NCBI GenBank assembly: GCA_964565665.1
Contig: CAZMFZ010000137.1
Location: 1 to 8,637, forward strand
Source of the DNA: CAZMFZ01 sp964565665
GTDB lineage: Bacteria; Bacteroidota; Bacteroidia; Cytophagales; UBA9547
Length of the DNA stretch: 8,637 nucleotides
Direction of reading: 5' to 3'
In this document: positions 1 to 7,213 of the stretch, in pieces
Position numbering within the stretch: position 1 is the first letter of the stretch
How the letters are laid out: each line of letters starts with the position of its first letter
Position numbers and translations under genes: made by a program
The notes under the pieces: model-generated
The model's input: the letters and a program-made list of their open reading frames with translations, nothing else
Database searches by the model: none
What the model was told of the DNA's origin: nothing

Positions 1-2
1 TG

Positions 3-2960
3 GTTACTGTAAACACCGCTTATACAGGGGCCAATTCCGATATTATCGAAAGCCAAATTACCGAGCCGCTTGAAAAGCAAGTCAATGGTATTCCGGGTAT
101 TCGCAGTATTTCATCTTCCAGTGCCATTGGCTCGAGCAACATTACCATCGAGTTTAATTTGGGAATAAATCTCGATGTTGCAGCCAACGATGTACGAGAT
201 AAAGTAAGTCAAGCTCTCAGAAATTTACCCCAAGATATTGACGCTCCGCCAGTAGTGAGTAAGGCTGATGCCAACAGCGATTTCATTATATTGATGGCTG
301 TGCAAAGCCGTACCAAGGGCTTGCTTGATTTGAGCGATTATGCTGAAAATGTATTGCAACAGCAATTTCAAACCATCAACGAAGTGAGTTCGGTTGGCGT
401 GAGAGGTGCCAAGTATGCGATGCGCATCTGGATGAATCCCGGCAAAATGAATGCCTACAATGTGTCATTTGCCGATATTTCAGCTTCGCTAAATAAAGAA
501 AATGTAGAATTGCCTTCCGGTAAAATATACGGCAATGCAACAGAACTCACTATTCGAGCTTTGGGAAGGCTTACCACTGAGAAGGAATTTAAAGACTTGA
601 TTATTAAGCAAGATGCCACAGGAATTATTCGCCTGAGCGATGTAGCTAAAGTAGAATTGAGCAGCGAAAACTTGCAACAAAGCACCAAATACAATGGGTT
701 AAATTCTGTAATTCTCACACTTACCCCACAGCCTGGAGCCAACTACATTCGCATTGCCGATGAATTTTATAAAAGACTGGGCGAGATAAAAAAATCGAAC
801 AAATCAGATTTTGAGTTTCAGGTATTGGTTGATAATACCCGCAACATCCGCAAATCGCTTGAAGAAGTGCAGGAAACGTTGCTTATTTCTTTCAGTTTAG
901 TTGTGTTGGTCATCTTTATATTCTTCCGCAATTGGCTCATTGCCATTCGCCCGCTTATCGATATTCCTATATCACTGATTGCAACCTTTTTTATTATGTA
1001 TTTGGCCGGTTTTTCTATCAATGTACTCACACTTTTAGGCATAGTATTGGCAACCGGACTTGTAGTAGATGATGGGATTGTCGTAACCGAAAACATATTC
1101 CGCAAACTAGAAAAAGGGCTTCCCATCCGTCAGGCAGCTTTGGAAGGCAGTAAAGAGATATTTTTCGCGGTAGTTTCTACTTCTATTACATTGGCTGTGG
1201 TGTTTCTTCCTGTAATGTTTTTGCAGGGATTTGTAGGTAGTTTATTCAAAGAATTTGGTGTAGTGGTAGCTTCGGCTGTATTGATTTCTGCATTCGTTTC
1301 ATTAACCATTACTCCTGTATTGAATGTGGTACTCAATCGTAAAAATTCAGGTCATGGCAAATTTTACGAACGCACAGAACCATTTTTTAAAGGGATGGAA
1401 ACGGTCTACCATTCTTTACTTCAAAATTTCATGAAAATCAGATGGGCAGCTTGGGTGATTATTGGCATAAGCGGATTGGTTGCAGTACTTATTTACAGAA
1501 GTCTGCAAACTGAACTAGCTCCCATTGAAGACCGTGATTCCATTCGCTTTGCACTTACCGCTCCCGAAGGTTCGAGCTTTGAATACACCAAAAAAATAGC
1601 CGACAACCTCACTGATTTTCTATACGATTCCATACCGGAGAGAGATTTTGTATTTAATGCAGTACCAAGCTTTGCCGCTACAGGCGGGGCAAACACAGCT
1701 TTTGGTCGCATTGGGTTAATTCCAGCAAGTGAAAGAAAAAGATCGCAAAACGATATTGCTAATGAAATAAATAAGAAAATGAGGCGGTTTAATAATGCCA
1801 GAATCTTTGCCATTCAAGAGCAAACCATTTCAGTAGGCTCAGGTTCTCGTAGTTCACTTCCGGTTCAATTCATTTTGCAAAACCTTGATTTTGAGAAATT
1901 TAAAACGGTAGTGCCTAAGTTTTTAGATGAAGCGAGAAAAGATAGAACTTTCCAGAATGTAGACGTAAACTTGAAATTTAACAAACCCGAACTTGACCTT
2001 ACAGTCGATAGAATCAAAACCAAAGATTTGGGATTAGCTACCGCAGATGTTGCCGAAGTGGTGCAAGCGGCATTCAGTGGCAGAAGATTGGCGTATTTCA
2101 ATATGAATGGAAAGCAATATCAAGTAATAGGACAAGTAGAACGCTCAGATCGCACCACTCCGCAAGACATTGAAAGATTGTATGTTCGCAACAGCAGAGG
2201 TGAAAATATACCCTTATCGGCTGTGGTGAAAATGGAAGAAACGAGTAATCCGCCTGCTATTTTTCATTACAATCGCTTCAAAGCTGCCACTATTTCGGCT
2301 TCACTTGCCGAGGGTAAAACCATTGGAGATGGTATAGTAGCCATGAAATCTATTGCCGATAAAGTGCTTGACGAATCTTTTACAACCTCTCTGAGCGGGC
2401 CTTCGAGAGATTATGCTGAAAGTTCATCTAATACTTCTTTTGCCTTTTTATTGGCTCTCGCATTGATATATTTAGTATTGGCGGCTCAATTCGAAAGTTT
2501 TATCGACCCATTTATTATTATGCTTACTGTGCCCTTGGCCTTGGCTGGAGCATTGATTAGCCTTTGGCTATTTAATCAAACTATAAATATATTTTCCCAA
2601 ATAGGAATGATAATGCTGATAGGTTTGGTAACCAAAAATGGAATTTTGATTGTGGAATTTGCAAACCAAAAGCGAGCAAATGGCATGAGTAAAATGGATG
2701 CCGTAGTAGAGGCCGCCACACAAAGATTAAGACCTATACTAATGACAAGCTTAGCAACAGCCTTAGGTGCTTTGCCCATAGCATTGAGTTTGGGTGCAGC
2801 ATCTACCAGCCGAATTCCATTGGGTATTGTAATTGTGGGCGGAATAATGTTTTCACTTTTGCTCACGCTGTTTGTGATTCCAGCAGTTTACACCTTTATT
2901 TCAGGTAAACATGAAGCCAAAACAGACCATTCTCCTGCACCAAACCTTATTTCAGAATGA
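3..2960 (+). CDS. RND-family efflux transporter permease (AcrB/MexB-like), 5' end cut by window edge
   Basis: This is the inner-membrane proton antiporter of a tripartite efflux system, moving drugs or other small molecules from the periplasm or membrane towards an outer-membrane channel. The frame is open from base 3, and 985 residues are visible. The first ones (TAYTGANSDIIESQITEPLE) match the start of the first porter subdomain, so about 50 residues including TM1 lie outside the window. Eleven TM helices remain: TM2-TM6 follow residue ~290, TM7 is near 483-500, and TM8-TM12 lie at ~810-965. The proton-relay residues are present: the Asp pair in GLVVDDGIVVTEN (residues 356-357, like AcrB D407/D408) and Lys878 in GLVTKNGILIVEF (like AcrB K940). 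This supports an active pump of the HAE type rather than a degraded copy. The substrate cannot be read from the sequence. The stop overlaps the start of the tolC-like gene (ATGA), indicating co-translation. An adaptor gene probably lies upstream. Confidence 0.95.
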   Translation, partial: VTVNTAYTGANSDIIESQITEPLEKQVNGIPGIRSISSSSAIGSSNITIEFNLGINLDVAANDVRDKVSQALRNLPQDIDAPPVVSKADANSDFIILMAVQSRTKGLLDLSDYAENVLQQQFQTINEVSSVGVRGAKYAMRIWMNPGKMNAYNVSFADISASLNKENVELPSGKIYGNATELTIRALGRLTTEKEFKDLIIKQDATGIIRLSDVAKVELSSENLQQSTKYNGLNSVILTLTPQPGANYIRIADEFYKRLGEIKKSNKSDFEFQVLVDNTRNIRKSLEEVQETLLISFSLVVLVIFIFFRNWLIAIRPLIDIPISLIATFFIMYLAGFSINVLTLLGIVLATGLVVDDGIVVTENIFRKLEKGLPIRQAALEGSKEIFFAVVSTSITLAVVFLPVMFLQGFVGSLFKEFGVVVASAVLISAFVSLTITPVLNVVLNRKNSGHGKFYERTEPFFKGMETVYHSLLQNFMKIRWAAWVIIGISGLVAVLIYRSLQTELAPIEDRDSIRFALTAPEGSSFEYTKKIADNLTDFLYDSIPERDFVFNAVPSFAATGGANTAFGRIGLIPASERKRSQNDIANEINKKMRRFNNARIFAIQEQTISVGSGSRSSLPVQFILQNLDFEKFKTVVPKFLDEARKDRTFQNVDVNLKFNKPELDLTVDRIKTKDLGLATADVAEVVQAAFSGRRLAYFNMNGKQYQVIGQVERSDRTTPQDIERLYVRNSRGENIPLSAVVKMEETSNPPAIFHYNRFKAATISASLAEGKTIGDGIVAMKSIADKVLDESFTTSLSGPSRDYAESSSNTSFAFLLALALIYLVLAAQFESFIDPFIIMLTVPLALAGALISLWLFNQTINIFSQIGMIMLIGLVTKNGILIVEFANQKRANGMSKMDAVVEAATQRLRPILMTSLATALGALPIALSLGAASTSRIPLGIVIVGGIMFSLLLTLFVIPAVYTFISGKHEAKTDHSPAPNLISE

Positions 2961-4261
2961 ATAAATTAACATTCCTCACCAGCGTAATATTCAGTTTAAA
3001 TACTTTTTCCCAAGAAAAACTCAGTTTGCAAGAAGCCATCAATATCGCTTTAAAAAACAACTACGATATTCAGCTAGCTAAAAACATTGTAGAAATTAAT
3101 GCTTCTAATAATAGCTACGGAGTTGCTGGAGGGCTTCCCCAAGTATTAGGAACTGCTACTGACCAAGAACAAATACAAAATATCCGACAAGAGACACTTA
3201 ATAACCAGCCACCGAGAATAGCCAACGGGGCTTTGGGAAATACTTTAAATGCCAATGTGAATGGCTCATTGCTTCTTTTTAATGGAATGCGAGTAGTGGC
3301 TACCAAAAAGCGATTAGAAATGCTAGAAACCCAAAGCCAACAACAACTCAACGCTCAAATTCAGAATACAATTGCCCAAGTAATGGTAAGCTATTATGAT
3401 ATTATTCGCCAACAAAGTTATCAGAAAACGATAGAAAAATCCATTCAAGCATCAGAAGCCAAGCTTTCCATAGTAGAAAATCAGCAAAAAGTGGGGCTTT
3501 CCAATAACGTAGATTTGTTTCAATCGCAAGTCGACTTGAATAATTTGAAACAAACTTCTATATCCCAACAATTGGTTTCAAATCAATCACAAACTGATTT
3601 TTACACTTTATTAAACACTACTAATTCTGGTTCATATATTTTTCAAGACAGCATTTTAATAGATAAAAACCTTAAAATTGACTCAATTATGAATTTTATT
3701 GAGAAAAATCCCGAGATAATAGCTTCAGAAATCCAGGTGAAAATAAGTGAACAGTTGGTAAAAGAAACCGCAGCCCAACGCTATCCAACTTTACGTTTAA
3801 ATACAGGGTTTAATTATAGCCGGGCTCAAAGTAGTGGTGGTTTTTTCTTATTAAACCAAACGTATGGCCCATTTATAGGTGCAAGCCTCAATGTACCTAT
3901 TTACAATGGAAATATTTTTAAAAGGCAACAACAGGTTGCAAAACTCAATGCTATATCTACAACTATTCAAAGAAATGCTTTGCAGCGTACTTATCAATCC
4001 AATACTGCTAAGATGTGGCAATCATACACTTCCTCGCTTCAGCAATTGGAAACAGGGCTTGAGAATTATAAAATTGCAGCAAAGCTTTTAGATTTGGTCG
4101 TAAAGCGATTCGAATTGCGACAAGCCACCATTGTAGATATGAAACTTGCTCAACAAAGTTTTGAAAATGCAGGCTATTTACTAGTGAATCTAAGCTTTGC
4201 CGCCAAAGCAGCAGAGATTGAGCTTAAAAGAATGGCTAATAAGCTGAGTTTTTTATATTGA
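2957..4261 (+). CDS. TolC-family outer membrane efflux channel
   Basis: This 434-residue protein is the expected outer-membrane exit duct for the RND pump encoded just upstream. It has a short signal peptide, with hydrophobic residues ~4-16 and likely cleavage at TFS|QE (18/19). Gln at +1 is typical of Bacteroidota exported proteins. Two OEP repeats follow. The first opens with LSLQEAINIALKNNYDIQLA (22-41) and contains VGLSNNVDLFQSQVDL (178-193). The second ends with RFELRQATIVDMKLAQQSF (384-402), in the same helix-turn position. Long polar helices rich in Gln and Asn, and the strand segment YGPFIGASLNVPIYNG (303-318), fit the alpha-barrel/beta-barrel design of TolC. The length is normal for the family. 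The ATG start overlaps the upstream stop as ATGA, and no other start is as well placed. The gene is convergent with the tRNA-Arg gene, and no separate intrinsic terminator is visible after it. Confidence 0.93.
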   Translation: MNKLTFLTSVIFSLNTFSQEKLSLQEAINIALKNNYDIQLAKNIVEINASNNSYGVAGGLPQVLGTATDQEQIQNIRQETLNNQPPRIANGALGNTLNANVNGSLLLFNGMRVVATKKRLEMLETQSQQQLNAQIQNTIAQVMVSYYDIIRQQSYQKTIEKSIQASEAKLSIVENQQKVGLSNNVDLFQSQVDLNNLKQTSISQQLVSNQSQTDFYTLLNTTNSGSYIFQDSILIDKNLKIDSIMNFIEKNPEIIASEIQVKISEQLVKETAAQRYPTLRLNTGFNYSRAQSSGGFFLLNQTYGPFIGASLNVPIYNGNIFKRQQQVAKLNAISTTIQRNALQRTYQSNTAKMWQSYTSSLQQLETGLENYKIAAKLLDLVVKRFELRQATIVDMKLAQQSFENAGYLLVNLSFAAKAAEIELKRMANKLSFLY

Positions 4262-4274
4262 GAGGTTAAAAAAG

Positions 4275-4346
4275 TGGCTCCGAGGCGAATCGAACGCCTA
4301 TCTAAAGTTTAGGAAACTTCTATTCTATCCGTTGAACTACGATGCC
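4275..4346 (-). tRNA. tRNA-Arg (anticodon CCT)
   Basis: Read on the - strand, this 72-nt gene folds as a cloverleaf. The acceptor is GGCATCG with CGGAGCC, the D-stem GTTC/GAAT, and the anticodon stem GAAGT/ACTTT around loop TTCCTAA. The T-stem is AGGCG/CGCCT with loop TTCGATT, and the discriminator base is A. Anticodon CCT reads AGG (Arg). CCA is not encoded. Position 4-69 of the acceptor is A-A and 5-68 is T-G, so the stem is weaker than expected; all other stems pair well, with only a G-T closing pair in the D and anticodon stems. Six T residues follow almost immediately on the - strand (4273-4268) and could act as a weak terminator together with the T-arm/acceptor. The gene ends 13 bp from the stop of the convergent tolC-like gene. 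Confidence 0.92.
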
Positions 4347-4377
4347 TGTAAATTGATTTTCAAATCTGAAAAGCCTG

Positions 4378-4409
4378 CAAAACTAAACAAATGTCTTTAT
4401 CAAACCCAA
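4378..4409 (-). promoter_or_regulatory. Putative Bacteroidota promoter for tRNA-Arg
   Basis: On the - strand, TAGTTTTG (4385-4378) matches the Bacteroidota -7 consensus TAnnTTTG exactly. A TTG lies 21 nt upstream (4409-4407), and a TTTG is also present at a shorter 15-nt spacing (4404-4401). Initiation would fall near 4370, giving a leader of about 25 nt before the tRNA. This is a motif match only; no start-site data are available. Confidence 0.5.
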
Positions 4410-4470
4410 TTTTTTCAACACGATTTTTAAGCTTTTGTCTTGTTTCAATAAAATAAATTTCACCATCTCT

Positions 4471-4500
4471 TTTGCAAATCAGATATTTGTTGTAGTTTTA
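4471..4500 (+). promoter_or_regulatory. Putative Bacteroidota promoter for initiator tRNA
   Basis: TTTG at 4471-4474 is followed after 18 nt by TAGTTTTA (4493-4500), one base off the TAnnTTTG consensus. Initiation would be near 4506, about 17 nt before the mature tRNA end. The location just before a strongly expressed tRNA supports the call. The spacer between the two tRNA genes (4347-4522) shows no coding potential otherwise. Confidence 0.5.
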
Positions 4501-4522
4501 CAGTCCGAATAAAAAACCACAC

Positions 4523-4595
<73 letters not shown>

Positions 4596-4628
4596 CTACA
4601 ACAAAGACTAAGCAGTCTTAAGTAAGTC

Positions 4629-4655
4629 AAAAGCCTCTAATCCAGAGGCTTTTTT
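4629..4655 (+). terminator. Rho-independent terminator after tRNA-fMet
   Basis: AAGCCTCT (4631-4638) pairs perfectly with AGAGGCTT (4644-4651) around the 5-nt loop AATCC. Two further A-T pairs can extend the stem, and a run of six T residues (4650-4655) follows. It lies 34 nt after the tRNA end and 43 nt before the chosen eboD start, so it closes the tRNA unit. Transcription of eboD then needs read-through or a separate promoter. Confidence 0.87.
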
Positions 4656-4698
4656 CTTGTTCAATCAATCCTATTTCGAACCCCCGCATCACAATTTC

Positions 4699-5844
4699 AT
4701 GGATTTTCTACAGCAGTCTTTCAGTGTAAAGTTTGAATATAAAGTATACTTCACTTCACATCTTTTTGCACCTTCAAATCGTGTATTTCAAGAATTTATC
4801 AACTCCAACCGAATAGAAGGTGCAATACAAAAGTTACTGTTTGTAGTAGATGAAAATCTAAAAAATTCATTTCCAGAGCTTGAAAATCATATTAAAAATT
4901 ATTTTTTAGCGATTGACTATTTACAAGTTATACCTGAAATTTTATATATAAAAGGTGGTGAAGCATCCAAAAATGACGAAAATCTTTTCTATAAAATTGT
5001 GAATGCAATCAACAACAATGGCATCGATAGGCATTCATATTTGGCTGCCATCGGTGGCGGATCTACTTTAGATTTAGCAGGCTATGCCGCATCCATTTCA
5101 CATAGAGGTATTCGCCATATTCGCATTCCCACCACAGTTTTGTCGCAAAACGATTCGGGTGTCGGGGTAAAAAATGGCATCAATTTTTTCAATAAAAAGA
5201 ATTTTTTAGGAACTTTTGCTCCACCTATTGCAGTTTTCAACGATTTTCAATTCCTCACAGCTTTGAGCAATGCAGAATGGCGGTCAGGCATTGCAGAAGC
5301 CATAAAAGTGGCTTTGATAAAAGATGAAACATTTTTTATTTGGCTTGAAAAAAATGCCAATCTGCTCATATTCAGAGATATGCCATCTATACAATATCTT
5401 ATTAAGCGATGTGCCGAATTGCATTTACAACACATTGCTTCTGGCGATCCATTCGAAAAGGGGTCATCACGTCCACTCGATTTTGGCCATTGGAGTGCTC
5501 ATAAGCTAGAGCAATTGACAGATTTCACCATTAGGCATGGCGAGGCTGTAGCGATGGGCATTGCTTTAGATAGCGCCTATTCACACCTCACCGGTCGCAT
5601 TTCTGAGTTGGAAATGAAAAGAATTTTAAATTTAATTCGTGCCATAGGCTTCCAGCTTACGCATCCATTCTTAAAAGTGAATTCTGGAAATAGCCCTTTA
5701 TTGCTCGGATTGAATGAATTTAGAGAACATCTAGGTGGAAAACTAACTATTATGCTTTTAAAATCTATTGGTAAGGGGGAAGAAGTAAATGAAATGAATG
5801 CTGATATAATTATGAAAAGTAGCTCTATGCTTTCTAATTATTAA
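4699..5844 (+). CDS. eboD: EboD-like sugar-phosphate cyclase (3-dehydroquinate synthase homologue)
   Basis: This 381-residue cytosolic protein has the AroB fold. Visible motifs are the NAD-binding GGGSTLDLAG (119-128), IPTTVLSQNDSGVGVKNGIN (143-162), KNFLGTFAPP (167-176), EAIKVALIKD (200-209), RPLDFGHWSAHKLE (258-271) and RHGEAVAMGI (279-288). Glu200, His264 and His280 match the three metal ligands of dehydroquinate synthase, with the same 16-residue spacing between the two His. The block around His264 differs from AroB (usually R-x-L-L-N-L-G-H-T): Asp261 replaces Asn, Trp265 replaces Thr, and the Arg is offset by one. This points to EboD, not shikimate-pathway AroB; the substrate is unknown. 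The ATG at 4699 is preferred because an upstream in-frame TTG (4657) sits directly behind the terminator T-run and family similarity begins at MDFLQQSFSV. No Shine-Dalgarno is seen. eboE follows after 159 bp. Confidence 0.85.
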   Translation: MDFLQQSFSVKFEYKVYFTSHLFAPSNRVFQEFINSNRIEGAIQKLLFVVDENLKNSFPELENHIKNYFLAIDYLQVIPEILYIKGGEASKNDENLFYKIVNAINNNGIDRHSYLAAIGGGSTLDLAGYAASISHRGIRHIRIPTTVLSQNDSGVGVKNGINFFNKKNFLGTFAPPIAVFNDFQFLTALSNAEWRSGIAEAIKVALIKDETFFIWLEKNANLLIFRDMPSIQYLIKRCAELHLQHIASGDPFEKGSSRPLDFGHWSAHKLEQLTDFTIRHGEAVAMGIALDSAYSHLTGRISELEMKRILNLIRAIGFQLTHPFLKVNSGNSPLLLGLNEFREHLGGKLTIMLLKSIGKGEEVNEMNADIIMKSSSMLSNY

Positions 5845-5971
5845 CTGATGTTACAAAACCTAGCTAGATTTTATTTTTCAAATTATTTTATTCTTTCGGC
5901 ATTATTCAGTTATTAAAAAATTTATGTAACTAGTTGAATATTGCCAAAAGCGGGATTAGAAAATATTTTAC

Positions 5972-5979
5972 TAGTTTTG
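5972..5979 (+). promoter_or_regulatory. Putative -7 element upstream of eboE
   Basis: TAGTTTTG is an exact match to the Bacteroidota -7 consensus TAnnTTTG and lies 24 nt before the eboE ATG. The partner element is poor: the nearest TTG (5941-5943) is 28 nt away, longer than the usual ~19-21. The surrounding spacer (5845-6003) is A+T-rich, has no convincing ORF or terminator, and carries ACTAGTT twice (5929-5935 and 5970-5976), the second copy overlapping this element. A separate eboE-eboF transcript is plausible but unproven. Confidence 0.4.
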
Positions 5980-6003
5980 AATTGAACTTAATGCCCTACT
6001 CAT

Positions 6004-7212
6004 ATGAAAACCTCATTCGGTCATCTCACCTATTGTACCAATATTCATTCAGGAGAAAGCTGGAACGAACATTTTGCAGAATTAAAAAAATATATTCCCA
6101 CAATAAAGAAAAATCTTAGTGCAAATGAGGCTTTTGGAATCGGACTCAGGTTGTCTAACACGGCATCGCTCGATCTGATAAAGGATGAAAATTTGGAAAC
6201 TTTCAAAACATGGCTAATCCATGAAAATTGTTATGTTTTTACTTTAAATGGCTTTCCTTATGGTAATTTCCATAGTTCTGAAGTAAAAGACAAAGTACAC
6301 CTGCCCGATTGGCTCACTAATGAACGCGTGTATTATACCAATCGCCTCATCAATATTTTGGCCGAATTGCTGCCTGATGATTTAGAGGGTGGCATTTCCA
6401 CATCTCCCTTATCTTACAGGCATTGGCATGGAACCACTCAAGAAAAAAAAATAGCTTTTGAAAAATCGACACTAAACATTCTAAAAGTGGTCGAGCAATG
6501 CTCTGAAATCAAAGCCCTTACAGGCAAGATTATACACATCGATATTGAGCCTGAGCCCGATGGATTACTTGAAACCACCGATGAACTCATCCATTGGTAC
6601 AACCATTATTTACTGCCCAAGGCTTACGATTATTTCCAAATTAAATTTGGGTACCATGCTGGCAAAATTGAAACTTTAATTAAACGCCACATAAAAGTAT
6701 GTTACGATGTGTGTCATGTGGCTGTAGGGTTTGAAAATCATGAAGAAGCCATTCAAAAACTAGCCAAAGAAAATATTGGAATAGGCAAAATTCAACTGAC
6801 TGCAGCCATAAAAGCAGATATGGGTGCTGATAAATCAAAATTAGAGGCTGAATTCCAACTATTTAGTGAATCTACCTATTTACATCAAGTTGTTGCTTTG
6901 CAAATTGACAACTCCTTAAAAAGATATACTGATCTGCCTTTCGCTCTTGCGGAAATTAGGCATGTTAATAATAAAGAATGGCGAGCTCATTTTCACGTCC
7001 CTTTATTTATAGAAAACTACGGCACATTGAAATCTACTCAAGAAGATATTGCTCAAGTATTGGCTATCCAAAAAAAACACAATATTTCTCAGCATTTAGA
7101 GATAGAAACTTATACTTGGGAAGTGCTTCCGGAGGGCTTAAAACTACCTATTGACAAATCTATTATCAGAGAATTCACTTGGGTTAAACAAAAATTAGAG
7201 GAGAATATTTAA
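6004..7212 (+). CDS. eboE: EboE, TIM-barrel 'metabolite traffic' protein (xylose-isomerase-like fold)
   Basis: This 402-residue protein has no signal peptide or membrane helix, so it is probably cytosolic. The opening HLTYCTNIHSGESW (7-20) and GIGLRLS (45-51) are what I recognise as EboE. Other conspicuous blocks are NGFPYGNFHS (82-91), HLPDWL (99-104), IDIEPEPDGLLE (179-190), YDVCHVAVGFE (234-244), RAHFHVPLF (327-335) and LEIETYTWEVLP (365-376). In sugar-isomerase and AP-endonuclease-2 type barrels such Glu, Asp/His, His and Glu positions bind divalent metal. By analogy Glu182/Glu184, Asp235/His238, His329/His331 and Glu368 are candidate ligands; this is inference. The family is named from the cyanobacterial ebo cluster, where the genes are tied to delivery of a precursor to the periplasm; the reaction is not known. 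The ATG at 6004 gives the normal family N-terminus. The stop is 1 bp before eboF, so the two are co-transcribed. Confidence 0.85.
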   Translation: MKTSFGHLTYCTNIHSGESWNEHFAELKKYIPTIKKNLSANEAFGIGLRLSNTASLDLIKDENLETFKTWLIHENCYVFTLNGFPYGNFHSSEVKDKVHLPDWLTNERVYYTNRLINILAELLPDDLEGGISTSPLSYRHWHGTTQEKKIAFEKSTLNILKVVEQCSEIKALTGKIIHIDIEPEPDGLLETTDELIHWYNHYLLPKAYDYFQIKFGYHAGKIETLIKRHIKVCYDVCHVAVGFENHEEAIQKLAKENIGIGKIQLTAAIKADMGADKSKLEAEFQLFSESTYLHQVVALQIDNSLKRYTDLPFALAEIRHVNNKEWRAHFHVPLFIENYGTLKSTQEDIAQVLAIQKKHNISQHLEIETYTWEVLPEGLKLPIDKSIIREFTWVKQKLEENI

Positions 7213-7213
7213 A

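Noticed and set aside
159..161. TTG at 159 as the start of the RND gene
   Set aside because: The same frame stays open to base 3 and encodes recognisable porter-domain sequence, so the gene is simply cut by the window edge.
455..2866. Several - strand ORFs of 60-106 codons inside the RND gene
   Set aside because: They are antisense shadows of a well-conserved transporter. They have no protein-like domains and no start signals.
3879..4091. 70-codon + strand ORF inside the tolC-like gene
   Set aside because: It is out of frame with a clearly conserved OEP domain and has low-complexity, non-protein-like composition.
4657..4698. TTG at 4657 as an upstream start adding 14 residues to EboD
   Set aside because: It lies immediately behind the T-run of the terminator, has no ribosome site, and the added residues have no family resemblance. 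The ATG at 4699 starts where EboD similarity begins.
5934..6119. 61-codon ORF across the eboE start in another frame
   Set aside because: It starts with TTG, overlaps the conserved EboE N-terminus out of frame, and resembles nothing.
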